Source: Micromonospora sp. NBC_01796
GTDB lineage: Bacteria; Actinomycetota; Actinomycetes; Mycobacteriales; Micromonosporaceae
Length of the DNA stretch: 64,000 nt
Assembly: GCF_035917455.1 (NCBI RefSeq)
Contig: NZ_CP109078.1
Coordinates: 1,302,001 to 1,366,000, forward strand
Direction of reading: 5' to 3'
A program made the translations under genes and the position numbers. Shown here piece after piece: positions 44,211-52,837 of the stretch; positions within the stretch are counted from its first letter, which is position 1, and every line of letters begins with the position of its first letter. The notes beneath the pieces are model-generated. The model saw only the letters and a program-made list of their open reading frames with translations. It did no database searches and was not told the DNA's origin.

Positions 44211-44981
44211 ATGGATCTGCAGCTCGCTGGTAAGCGCGCTCTGGTCACGGGTGCGAGCGGCGGCCTCGGCGCGGAGATCGCCGCTGTCCTGGCAGCCGAA
44301 GGGGTCCGCGTGGTGGTGCACGGCCGGGATCAGGCCCGTACCGAGCAGACCGCCCGGAAGGTTGGTGGTGAGGCCGTCATCGGTGACCTCACCACCGATG
44401 CCGGTGCCGAAGCGGTGGCCAGCCGGACCGGAGAGGTGGACATCCTGGTCAACAACGCCGGCTTCTACGATCCCGCGACCGGGTGGGCGGACACGGACGC
44501 AGATGCCTGGGCCGAGATGTACAACATCAACGTGCTCAGCTCCGTACGTCTGATCCGGCATCTTGTTCCGGGCATGCGGGCCAAGGGCTGGGGCCGTGTC
44601 ATCCAGGTCGGCAGCGTGACCGGTGAAACGCCATCAGCCGCGCAGCCGCACTACGCCGCCAGCAACGCCGCCCGGCTCAGCCTCGCCCGCTCGCTGGCCC
44701 GTGAACTCAAGCACACCGGGGTGACCTCCAACGCCATCGCCGCCGGCGCCATCCTCGTCCCCACCACCCGCGAATACCTCCTGGAACTCGGGCGTACGAA
44801 CGGATGGGGTGAAACCTGGGAGGAGGTCGAGCATCACCTCCCGACCCGTACCGGCACCGACGTCGGCCGCATCGGCGATCCCCGCGAGTACGCCGACCTC
44901 ATCACCTTCCTCGCCAGCCCCGTCTCCGACTACATCACCGGCGCCACCATCCGAATGGACGGCGGCCGGTACGACCGGTAG
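44211..44981 (+). CDS. SDR-family protein with Lys-to-Asn change in the active site
   Basis: 256 residues. Cofactor site TGASGGLG and NNAG are normal, and Ser135 is present in QVGSVTG, but the YxxxK motif reads YAASN (Tyr148, Asn152), so the catalytic lysine that lowers the Tyr pKa is missing. C-terminal GDPREYADLITFLASPVSDYITGATIRMDGG is typical. It may be a weak or non-redox member, or use another base. GAGAAACGC precedes the ATG. Stands alone; the 296 bp upstream (43915-44210) show no gene. Confidence 0.85.
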   Translation: MDLQLAGKRALVTGASGGLGAEIAAVLAAEGVRVVVHGRDQARTEQTARKVGGEAVIGDLTTDAGAEAVASRTGEVDILVNNAGFYDPATGWADTDADAWAEMYNINVLSSVRLIRHLVPGMRAKGWGRVIQVGSVTGETPSAAQPHYAASNAARLSLARSLARELKHTGVTSNAIAAGAILVPTTREYLLELGRTNGWGETWEEVEHHLPTRTGTDVGRIGDPREYADLITFLASPVSDYITGATIRMDGGRYDR

Positions 44982-45152
44982 TCCGGGCGGATCGCCGCCC
45001 GCCCGTGGTCACCGACGCCCGCACCGGTGAGGCAGCGACGGCCGCCGGCGCTCCACGTGGGAGAAAGGGCCATCCGTGTACGGGCGGCACCACTGCTGAC
45101 GGCCGGGATAACCGATGTCGCGGAGGCTCGGTGGGTCAGTAATCTCCCCGCC

Positions 45153-46070
45153 ATGGAGGACGGGCTTTGGCGCGATCGGGACTGGCTGGCCGGGGTGCAC
45201 GGCTGGATCGACGGCCGCCTCGATGAGCTGGGCATGGCCCGTACCGGGGCGATCGAGCAGCCGCATGTCTACCCGTGGTCGACGGTGCTGCGGATCCCGA
45301 CCGAGATGGGCTCGGTCTGGTTCAAGGCGAATGCCGACCCGCTACGGCACGAGGCCGCCGTCGTCGAACGGATCGCCGCTCGCCGGCCCGATGCGGTGCC
45401 ACCGCTGCTCGCCGCCGACACCACCGCCGGTTGGATGCTGATGGCCGATGGCGGGGAAAGTCTGCGTACGGTGGCGCCACGCGAGGGAAACCTCGACCGC
45501 TGGTACGACGTCCTGCCGCTCTACGCCGGCATCCAGCTCGACCTCGCCGGGGACGTGGACGACCTGCTTGCCCTGGGCGTACCGGACATGCGGCTCGCCG
45601 TGCTGCCGGGCGCGTACGAACGCCTGCTGGACGAGATCGGCGCCGAGCGGCGGTACCGCGACGCGTCGCCGATGGTGGCCGACCTGTGCGACGAACTTGC
45701 CGCGTACGCGCTGCCGGAACTCCTCCAGCACGACGACCTGCACGACGCACAGGTTTTCGTCCGGGACGGCCGCCACCTGGTGCTCGACTGGGGCGACGCG
45801 TGCATCTCGCACCCGTTCTTCACCCTGTCGGTGACCCTTGAGGGGGTGTTGGCGTGGGGCCTGGACGACGTCGAGCAGTCCGTCGACACCACCCCGTTCC
45901 GCGACGCCTACCTGGTCCCGTACACCAAGGGTTTTGACGGCGACCTTGTCGCCGCGACCAGGGTGGCGCTGCGGCTCGGTTGGGTGTGCCGCGCGGTCAA
46001 CGGGCATGTGCCCGGCGACAACGAGCAAACCCTCACCCGGCTACGGATGTTCCTCGACGGTCGACCGTGA
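45153..46070 (+). CDS. APH-like phosphotransferase-fold protein
   Basis: 305 residues from ATG 45153; the frame is open to 45027 and no ribosome-binding site separates the options. Kinase-like core: ATP-site strand VWFKANADPLRHEAAVVERI, catalytic loop LLQHDDLHDAQVFV with the usual Asn replaced by Gln, and metal site VLDWGDACISHPF. Group resembles trehalose/maltokinase-like or choline-kinase-like proteins but cannot be placed. Different from the APH-fold protein at 13183-14073. Confidence 0.75.
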   Translation: MEDGLWRDRDWLAGVHGWIDGRLDELGMARTGAIEQPHVYPWSTVLRIPTEMGSVWFKANADPLRHEAAVVERIAARRPDAVPPLLAADTTAGWMLMADGGESLRTVAPREGNLDRWYDVLPLYAGIQLDLAGDVDDLLALGVPDMRLAVLPGAYERLLDEIGAERRYRDASPMVADLCDELAAYALPELLQHDDLHDAQVFVRDGRHLVLDWGDACISHPFFTLSVTLEGVLAWGLDDVEQSVDTTPFRDAYLVPYTKGFDGDLVAATRVALRLGWVCRAVNGHVPGDNEQTLTRLRMFLDGRP

Positions 46071-46199
46071 CGTTGGGGTTGGTGACGCCCGGTCAGCCCG
46101 GATGGGCCGGTCCCGCCATAACGGCCGAGACCGGCTGACGGCCCCAGAATCAGACCGGCGGCCACCACGTGCACCAACACCCAGGCGTACGCGGCGTCC

Positions 46200-46820
46200 T
46201 CAGCTAGGCCACGAGCTGGGCCAGGAAGCAGCATTGGCCGTCGATGGCCAGCCGTTGAGCGACCTGATCGCGCGCACGAACCGTACGCATTGGTCGACGA
46301 ATCCCGTTCCCGCATCGGGCAGGCGCAACGCCTGGATCGCCGCATGTGGGTCGACGACCGGGAACAGGTCAAGCTGGCATTCCTCGATCTGACCTCCACC
46401 GCGAATGGCCGCGGCCAGCGTGGTTGCTGCCCCGACGGCGACGCCGACGCAGGTGCGGTCCGGGATGCACAACAGGATGGTCCGTGCTGGTTCGTCGAAC
46501 TCGGGATAGGCCGGGTATGCGCTGACATAGAAGAACGCACCGTCGTCCTTGTCGCCTACCACCAGCCGGTAGAACGGGCCGGAGCGGCCGTAGTCAGGCC
46601 CGACCAGATCGGCGCCGACGATGGTCGTCTCCTGCTCGGCCAGGGTCAGGACCCGACCCGGATCGACCAACTCACCCTGGTCGTACCGGCGGCCGGTGCG
46701 TACAGCATTCGCCGGTACGGAACAGCCGCCCAGCAACTCGGTCAGTACCTCCCGGGTCGTGGTCACCAGCGCGACGACGGGGAAGGCGACCGGCATCGCT
46801 GCCTGTAGCTCCACGGACAT
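46200..46820 (-). CDS. Hypothetical protein
   Basis: 206 residues from ATG 46820, with GGGGGG four bases upstream. Soluble alpha/beta protein with beta strands FYRLVVGD, GAFFYVSAYPAYPEFDEP and RTILLCIPD, then helices GVAVGAATTLAAAIRGGGQ. The C-terminal end is Ser/Trp/Pro-rich (SWPSSWPS). No family recognised. Convergent with the APH-like gene. Confidence 0.6.
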   Translation of the reverse strand: MSVELQAAMPVAFPVVALVTTTREVLTELLGGCSVPANAVRTGRRYDQGELVDPGRVLTLAEQETTIVGADLVGPDYGRSGPFYRLVVGDKDDGAFFYVSAYPAYPEFDEPARTILLCIPDRTCVGVAVGAATTLAAAIRGGGQIEECQLDLFPVVDPHAAIQALRLPDAGTGFVDQCVRFVRAIRSLNGWPSTANAASWPSSWPS

Positions 46821-47535
46821 GAATCCCCCCATGGTCGGAACCCGAAGCATTGTGGCATCCCCAACCGCCCCTGCCCGTCATGGAGCAGGTCGCCGTCGGC
46901 CTCGACCACAGCCAGACCCATGATCAAAATCGGTGCCGCGACATCTGCATGGCCGGGCACACCTTCACCGTCACCGCGCTTCGTCCTCAGGACGGTTCGA
47001 CGACCGAACTCGCGCGGATCAAATACGCGACCCACCCTTCACGAGACAGACCCGGTCGGTGCCCCTAAGGTGCGGCCGAGCGCGTTTAGCCGACTGATTC
47101 TTGGCCGTGAAGGGCACGGTCTCAAGTGTCAGATCATGGTCGTTACAGGCTACGAGCTCGGAGTCAGCGGTATCGTGCTGGCCGTTGTGGAGGGATTCCG
47201 GTTGCTGGGCGACGGCGCCCGGCGTTTGACCGTGGACTGGAACGGGCCCGGTGCGCCCCAACGTCTGGAGTGATGCGGCCTTTGCTTGAGGACGACGGTC
47301 GGTCGCAGCTCAGGTGAATCGAACCATGGGGCGGCTGTGTGATTCGGCATGGGCATCTTAAGTCGCTCTGGACCGTGAGATGGAGTGGAGCTTGAGGGTC
47401 AGCAGATTGATTTTGGATGTAGCTTTTCCGGTGTCGTGCGGTTAGCGGCGTCGGTTGTGAGGAATTGCCGGTTCTTTGGGCCAGAACTGTGTACGGTTCG
47501 GTTTCTTGTGAGTCCCTTGTCGAGGAGATTGCGCG
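46821..47535. other. Gene-poor stretch before the TPR-CHAT locus
   Basis: About 715 bp without a gene I can support. A 45-codon reading frame (47136-47273, MVVTGYELGVSGIVLAVVEGF at its start) encodes one hydrophobic helix but has no ribosome-binding site and no recognised family. From about 47,330 to 47,500 the DNA is clearly less GC-rich than the rest, often a sign of an accessory-region boundary. The promoter of the TPR-CHAT operon should lie in its last 150 bp. Confidence 0.5.
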
Positions 47536-49059
47536 GTGTCAGAGGTCGCAGAGCCGAGCGGGGACGGTGTTGGGTTGACTGATGCCCTAGGCGCAGCCGC
47601 CGACGACGGGCGGGCTTGGGAACCGGCGCCTCTGTCCGGCAGGTCGGCTGCCACGGTCTCCCAGTGGGTGGAGGTGCATCGACTGGCGGTAGCCGGTCGG
47701 GAGCCGGTGATCGCCCGGGATGTCGGGAGACAGGTCGCGCGGGCGTGGCTTCGCGGGTCTCGGTTCGCGGACGTCGCCGCCCTTGCGGGGGCTACCCTGA
47801 CTCTCGGTCCGGACGCCGATGCCTTCCACGACCTAGGCTGGGCCCAATCCTCCACCGGGCAACCCCAACAGGCGCTGAGCAGCTACAAGCGGGCCCTGCA
47901 CCTGTACCGCAAGGCCGGCAAGGAAGGCTACGACGCCGCCACACTCAACAACATCGGCGCCGTGTACAACAACTTGGGGGACCGGCAGCAGGCCCTGACC
48001 TACTACCAACAGGCCCTGTCCATCCGGCGGGAGGTCGGCGACCGCGCCGGCGAAGCGACCACCCTCACCAACATCGGCCTCGTGCACGACAATCTCGGGG
48101 ACCGGCAGCAGGCCTTGACCTACTATCAGCAGGCCCTGCCCATCATGCAGAGGGTCGGCGACCGCGCCGGCGAAGCGACCACCCTCAACAACATCGGCCT
48201 CGTGTACAACAACCTCGGGGACCGGCAGCAGGCCCTGACCTACTACCAACAGGCCCTGTCCATCCGGCGGGAGGTCGGCGACCGCGCCGGCGAAGCGACC
48301 ACCCTCAACAACATCGGCGGCGCGCACGACGGGCTCGGGGACCAGCAGCAGGCCCTGACCTACTACCAACAGGCCCTACCCCTCCATCGGGAGGTCGGCG
48401 ACCGCGCCGGCGAAGCGACCACCCTCAACAACATCGGCGGCGCGCACAACAACCTCGGGGACCAGCAGCAGGCCCTGACCCGCTACCAACAGGCCCTGTC
48501 CATCCGGCAGGAGGTCGGCGACCGCGCCGGCGAGGCGACCACCCTCAACAACATCGGCTCCGTGCACGACGGGCTCGGGGACCAGCAGCAGGCCCTGACC
48601 TACTTCAAGCAGGCTCTCCCCATCCTGCGAGGGGTCGGCGACCGCGCCGGCGAAGCGGCCACCCTCAACAACATCGGCCTCGTGCACGACAGGCTCGGGG
48701 ACCAGCAGCGGGCCCTGACCTACTACCAACAGGCCCTGCCCCTCCACCGAGAGGTCGGCAACCGCGCCGGCGAAGCGACCACCCTCAACAACATCGGCGC
48801 AATCCGGTTCCAGCAGGGCGATTTCGCAGGAGCAAAGGACAACTACGACGAAGGCCTTGCGATATTTCACGCTATCGGCGACCGCATATCAGAGGCGACG
48901 ACGAGTTTCAACATGGCTGTCATGCTGTTGCAGATGGCACGAGTCGACGATGCTGCGCATTTCCAGCGCCGAGCCATCGCCTTGGCCGAGCGAACGAGTC
49001 ATCCGGCACTGGACCAAATCCGAGCACTTCTCATCCAGCTCAAACAAGCGGAAGAATGA
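47536..49059 (+). CDS. TPR-array protein 1 of a CHAT/STAND system
   Basis: 507 residues from GTG 47536 (GGAG eight bases upstream). A 60-residue disordered start, then a conserved head (VHRLAVAGREPVIARDVG, FADVAALAGATLTLG), then about ten 40-residue TPRs. Seven consecutive repeats (47941-48780) are near-identical, each of the form TLNNIGxVxxxLGDxQQALTY, and keep an exact 120-bp DNA period. The last two repeats are degenerate. No signal peptide or membrane helix. Its head and repeats are paralogous to the gene at 51581-52651, which flanks the CHAT gene on the other side. It presumably acts as a protein-binding sensor or adaptor for the CHAT protease; the target is unknown. Confidence 0.9.
   Translation: MSEVAEPSGDGVGLTDALGAAADDGRAWEPAPLSGRSAATVSQWVEVHRLAVAGREPVIARDVGRQVARAWLRGSRFADVAALAGATLTLGPDADAFHDLGWAQSSTGQPQQALSSYKRALHLYRKAGKEGYDAATLNNIGAVYNNLGDRQQALTYYQQALSIRREVGDRAGEATTLTNIGLVHDNLGDRQQALTYYQQALPIMQRVGDRAGEATTLNNIGLVYNNLGDRQQALTYYQQALSIRREVGDRAGEATTLNNIGGAHDGLGDQQQALTYYQQALPLHREVGDRAGEATTLNNIGGAHNNLGDQQQALTRYQQALSIRQEVGDRAGEATTLNNIGSVHDGLGDQQQALTYFKQALPILRGVGDRAGEAATLNNIGLVHDRLGDQQRALTYYQQALPLHREVGNRAGEATTLNNIGAIRFQQGDFAGAKDNYDEGLAIFHAIGDRISEATTSFNMAVMLLQMARVDDAAHFQRRAIALAERTSHPALDQIRALLIQLKQAEE
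47941..48780 (+). repeat. Seven tandem 120-bp TPR-coding repeats
   Basis: Exact 120-bp period with only scattered substitutions between units; landmarks are ACCCTCAACAACATCGGC at each unit start and GGCGACCGCGCCGGCGAAGC near each end. Degenerate units flank on both sides. Such similarity at the DNA level implies recent duplication or gene conversion. Confidence 0.85.
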
Positions 49060-49065
49060 TTGACA

Positions 49066-49299
49066 GTGGGTACTGCCTCACTTGAAGTCTCGGGACCGGA
49101 CGCCACGCGTTGGGTAGCGGATCTCCACGTCGCCCTTGTCGCGGCCACTAGGCCCGGCGGCAGTGTGTCACGTTCCCTCCACCCCGAAGGTGTCACCGTC
49201 AAGATCCTGCTCAACGACGGGGCCTGGCTCGACTTGTCCGACGTCGGCCAGGGGCAGCTGGAGATCGTTTTTCCGCATGACGAATCGCAGCAGAGTTGA
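49066..49299 (+). CDS. 77-residue protein between TPR and CHAT genes
   Basis: 77 residues from GTG 49066; a TTG at 49060 directly after the TPR stop is also in frame. SLEVSGPDATRWVADLHVALVAATRP forms a strand plus helix, then VTVKILLNDGAWLDLSDVGQGQLEIVF is two strands. Acidic end. It is transcribed with, and its stop overlaps the region just before, the CHAT gene. Constant small partners of CHAT and similar effectors (EACC-type) have been described in actinobacterial conflict systems; I cannot say whether this belongs to them. Confidence 0.7.
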   Translation: MGTASLEVSGPDATRWVADLHVALVAATRPGGSVSRSLHPEGVTVKILLNDGAWLDLSDVGQGQLEIVFPHDESQQS

Positions 49300-49316
49300 G
49301 GGCGGAGACAACCTGG

Positions 49317-51584
49317 ATGAGCGAGATGAACAGCTACGAGCTGGGGATTTTTCAGCAGACGTCAGGCCACTGGGAACTGCGCTTGTCGGCCGATGGCGGC
49401 ACCCCGAAGACCCGTGTCGTGGACGGAGCAGCGATCGACCACCTCATTGAGATGGTGGAGCGCGACTACAGCCAGGATGCGGTCGCCCAAAAGGTGTTCG
49501 GCTCCCCGCAGCTACGTGACCTCGGCGCAAAACTGGCCACCTTCCTCGACGGCGACGAACGGTGGCTGACTCCGGTGCTGGACCACCCGTCCGGCGCCAC
49601 GCTGCGGATCACCGCCGGGGAACGGCTACGGCACCTCCCCTGGGAGCTGCTCGCCGATAACGGCTCGTACCTGACCGTCTCCGGCCACGCACCGCTGCTA
49701 CCGGTACGTGCCGTCGGCACCAACACGGCCCTCAAAACCTCGACCTCCCCTGGAAACCGTCCCCTGCGGGTGCTGTTCATGGCGACGTCCCCGGAGGGTG
49801 TCGAGCCCGTGCTCCACTACGAGGCGGAGGAGGCGGCCATCCTGTCTGCGACCTCGCGTACGGGCACTGAACTGGTCGTCGAGGAGAGCGGCACCCTGGA
49901 AGGGCTTCGCTTTATCAGTCGCGACTATGGTGCGGGATACTTCGACGTCCTGCATCTGAGCGGCCACGCCACCATCAGCACGGACAGCCAACCCACTTTC
50001 CTGGCGGAGAACGAGTTCGGCGGGCTGGCCTACGCCACGGCTGACGAGATCGCCCAGGCCATGGCCGGGCGCTGGCCCCGACTGGTTTTCGTCTCCGGCT
50101 GCCTCACCGGTAGCGCCCCCGACGCAGGCACTTTCCCCTCCATGAGCGAGAGCCTCGTCCGTGCTGGAGCCCCCGCCGTGCTGGGGTGGGCGCTGCCGGT
50201 CGGCGACGTCTCCGCGACCGAGTTCGCCGCCCAGCTCTACCAGACACTGGCTGACGGTGAGCCCCTCGACCGGGCCGTCATCGAGGCCCGCCAGCATCTC
50301 TACAAGCACAAGCGGGGCAACTGGCACCTGCTACGCGTCTACGCCGACAAGTCCCCGCTGGCACCCATGGTCACGCCTCTGCGCACCGAGGGGCGTGCAT
50401 GGATCCAGATTCGGCCCGCCGACCAGGACTTCCTCGACCGGCAAACTCAGCTTTCCCGGGTTGCCACCCGCGCCGCCTTCGTTGGACGACGGCGCGTCAT
50501 CCAGCGCTGCCTGCGCACGCTCAAGCAACCCCACGGTCACGACGGCGCGGCTGAGGCCCTCATCCTGCACGGCATGGGCGGCCTCGGCAAGAGCAGCCTC
50601 GCCTCCCGGCTACTGGAACGCATGCCCAGCCACCAGCGGGTCGTCTGGTACGGCCGCGTCGACCTGACCAAGTTTCGAGAACTCACCACCAAGGTCAAAC
50701 TCCCCACCCTTGAGCAGGAATTGCAGGCAGCCGAGCTCCTCGACAACAATCAGGCTCCCCTTGCCGCCCGCCTGCGCCACCTGCTCCGTGTCGACGGGCC
50801 TCTCGGGCGGACCCCCTGCCTGTTCGTGTTCGACGACTTCGAGGACGGCAACCTCGACGAACGCGACGGCACTCACGTGCTCTCCTATGAGATGGCCGAC
50901 ATCCTGCCCGCCCTACTCAAGGCCATCCGCGAAACCGGCAGCCCCAGCCGAGTTATCATCACCAGCCGCTATCGGTTCCCTAGGCCCGCCGCAACCGCGA
51001 TCGTCGTCGAGTCACTCGAATCCCTCAGCGAGATCGAACAGAAGAAGAAACTCGCGAACCTGCCGAACCTGGGCCCTGCATCCTCCGTCGACCCCGACAT
51101 CCGCAAGCGCGCCATCCAGGCTGCGGCCGGCAACCCCCGCCTACTCGATTGGCTCGACCTGATCGTCGCCGACACCAGCCTCGACATTGAAGGCCTCATC
51201 GCCACCATCGAGCAGGAGGCCGACCGGTTCCGCCGGGAGACCATCCTCGCGAAGAACCTCCTCAGCTCTCAAACCTCCGATCTGCAAAAGATGCTCGCGA
51301 AGGTCAACGTCGTCGAACTGCCCGTCCCCGCTGAGACCATCAAGGCCATCCACAACCACCCGGAGACCACCGGCCACATCAAACGCGCCGCCCAACTCGG
51401 CCTGATCGAAGAAGGCACCGACCCCGAAACCCGCCAACCCCGCTACTACGTTTCCAATGTTCTACGCCCCCTCATCCGCCCCCTGCTCACCGATGACGAG
51501 TACGCCCAAGCCTGTGCCGCCGGCGCACGATCCCTCTACCAACTCTGGGTCACCGACCCCGCCACCCCCAAGTCCGCGTCATGA
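49317..51584 (+). CDS. CHAT protease fused to a STAND-type NTPase
   Basis: 755 residues from ATG 49317 (GGAG nine bases upstream; a TTG at 49296 overlapping the previous stop is possible). Domain 1, about 1-110: alpha/beta head with LRHLPWELL, usual before CHAT. Domain 2, about 130-345: CHAT caspase-fold protease with the dyad His217 (LHLSGHAT) and Cys262 (FVSGCLTG), and GAPAVLGWALPVGD. Domain 3, about 395-640: P-loop NTPase, Walker A GMGGLGKSS (Lys425), Walker B CLFVFDDFED, sensor IITSRYRF, GNPRLLDWL. C-terminal winged-helix-like segment. The NTPase would act as switch and the protease as effector; TPR sensors are encoded next door. No repeat sensor is fused, unlike most STAND proteins. Confidence 0.9.
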   Translation: MSEMNSYELGIFQQTSGHWELRLSADGGTPKTRVVDGAAIDHLIEMVERDYSQDAVAQKVFGSPQLRDLGAKLATFLDGDERWLTPVLDHPSGATLRITAGERLRHLPWELLADNGSYLTVSGHAPLLPVRAVGTNTALKTSTSPGNRPLRVLFMATSPEGVEPVLHYEAEEAAILSATSRTGTELVVEESGTLEGLRFISRDYGAGYFDVLHLSGHATISTDSQPTFLAENEFGGLAYATADEIAQAMAGRWPRLVFVSGCLTGSAPDAGTFPSMSESLVRAGAPAVLGWALPVGDVSATEFAAQLYQTLADGEPLDRAVIEARQHLYKHKRGNWHLLRVYADKSPLAPMVTPLRTEGRAWIQIRPADQDFLDRQTQLSRVATRAAFVGRRRVIQRCLRTLKQPHGHDGAAEALILHGMGGLGKSSLASRLLERMPSHQRVVWYGRVDLTKFRELTTKVKLPTLEQELQAAELLDNNQAPLAARLRHLLRVDGPLGRTPCLFVFDDFEDGNLDERDGTHVLSYEMADILPALLKAIRETGSPSRVIITSRYRFPRPAATAIVVESLESLSEIEQKKKLANLPNLGPASSVDPDIRKRAIQAAAGNPRLLDWLDLIVADTSLDIEGLIATIEQEADRFRRETILAKNLLSSQTSDLQKMLAKVNVVELPVPAETIKAIHNHPETTGHIKRAAQLGLIEEGTDPETRQPRYYVSNVLRPLIRPLLTDDEYAQACAAGARSLYQLWVTDPATPKSAS

Positions 51585-52651
51585 CCACCCTCACCCAGTT
51601 AGGGGAGGTGCATCGGCTGGCGGTGGCCGGTAGGGAGTCGGTGATCGCCCGGGACGTCGGGGAGCGGGTGGCGAGGGTGTGGCTGGGCAGGTCCCGGTTC
51701 GCCGACGTCGCGGCCCTCGCTAACGCGACCTTGACCCTCGGCCCGGACGCCGGTGCCTTCTACGACCTGGGCTGGGCCCAATCCTCCACAGGGCAACCCC
51801 AACAGGCCCTGGACAACTACGAGCGGGCCCTGCACCTGTACCGCGAGGTCGGCAACCGCGGCAACGAAGCGGCCACCCTCAACAACATCGGCGGCGTGTA
51901 CGACAGCCTCGGGGACCGGCAGCAAGCCCTCACCTACTACCAACAGGCCCTCCCCATCCAACGGGACGTCGGCGACCACGCCGGCATAGCGGCCACCCTC
52001 AACAACATCGGCCTCGTATACAACGGGCTCGGGGACCGGCAGCAAGCCCTCACCTACTACCAACAGGCCCTTCGCATCCAACGGGACGTCGGCAGCCACG
52101 CAGGCGAAGCAACCACCCTCAACAACATCGGCCACGTGTACAACGGGCTCGGGGACCAACAGCAAGCCCTCACCTACTACCAACAGGCCCTTCGCATCCA
52201 ACGGGACGTCGGCAACCGCGCAGGCGAAGCAACCACCCTCAACAACATCGGCGGCGTGCACGACAACCTCGGGGACCTGCCGCAAGCCCTCACCTACTAC
52301 CAACAGGCCCTCCCCATCCGGCGGGAAGTCGGCGACCGCGCCGGCGAAGCGGCCACCCTCAACAACATCGGCGCCGTGTACAACGGGCTCGGGGACCAAC
52401 AGCAAGCCCTCACCCACTACCAACAGGCCCTTTCCATTACGCGGGAGGTCAGCAACCGGGTCGGCGAAGCAGTCACCCGGTACAACATCGGGATGATCCA
52501 CCGGGCGGAGGGAAACCTCGACTGGGCAATCGGCGAGCTAGAACTCGTCGTCAACCTCGACCGCCAAGTCGGCCACCCGGACCTAGCATCCGACGCTGCC
52601 ACACTCGAACAGGTACGCCAAGAACGGGCAAGAACCCAGAAAGCGACCTAA
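51581..52651 (+). CDS. TPR-array protein 2 of a CHAT/STAND system
   Basis: 356 residues; ATG 51581 overlaps the CHAT stop (ATGA), so it is translationally coupled. The head VHRLAVAGRESVIARDVGERVARVWLGRSRFADVAALANATLTLGP is paralogous to TPR protein 1, then about seven TPRs, five of them near-identical with a 120-bp DNA period (51875-52470). A degenerate last repeat and polar tail end the protein. Repeat number and several surface positions differ from protein 1. It may offer a second recognition specificity for the same CHAT/NTPase core. Confidence 0.9.
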   Translation: MTTLTQLGEVHRLAVAGRESVIARDVGERVARVWLGRSRFADVAALANATLTLGPDAGAFYDLGWAQSSTGQPQQALDNYERALHLYREVGNRGNEAATLNNIGGVYDSLGDRQQALTYYQQALPIQRDVGDHAGIAATLNNIGLVYNGLGDRQQALTYYQQALRIQRDVGSHAGEATTLNNIGHVYNGLGDQQQALTYYQQALRIQRDVGNRAGEATTLNNIGGVHDNLGDLPQALTYYQQALPIRREVGDRAGEAATLNNIGAVYNGLGDQQQALTHYQQALSITREVSNRVGEAVTRYNIGMIHRAEGNLDWAIGELELVVNLDRQVGHPDLASDAATLEQVRQERARTQKAT

Positions 52652-52837
52652 TCACCTCACCCACTCGGCTGGGCTGAACACCGGGCAGGTGCGCATCGCC
52701 CGACCGGACCCGATACACCGAGACTGCCGCTGTGTTCAACGCGCGTAGAAAGTGTTTCACCGCTCACCGAGGCGTCAAGACTGACTGCATTGTTTCTGCC
52801 ACGGTGCGGGTGCGTCTGTTTCCTCTTTCTCAGATGG

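Noticed and set aside
46920-47273. 117-codon reading frame upstream of the TPR-CHAT locus
   Set aside because: No ribosome-binding site, biased composition in the first half, no recognised family; only the last 45 codons look even faintly protein-like.
47941-48780. Regular 120-bp repeats as a CRISPR or satellite array
   Set aside because: The repeats are in frame, encode TPRs without interruption, and have no spacer/repeat alternation of CRISPR type.
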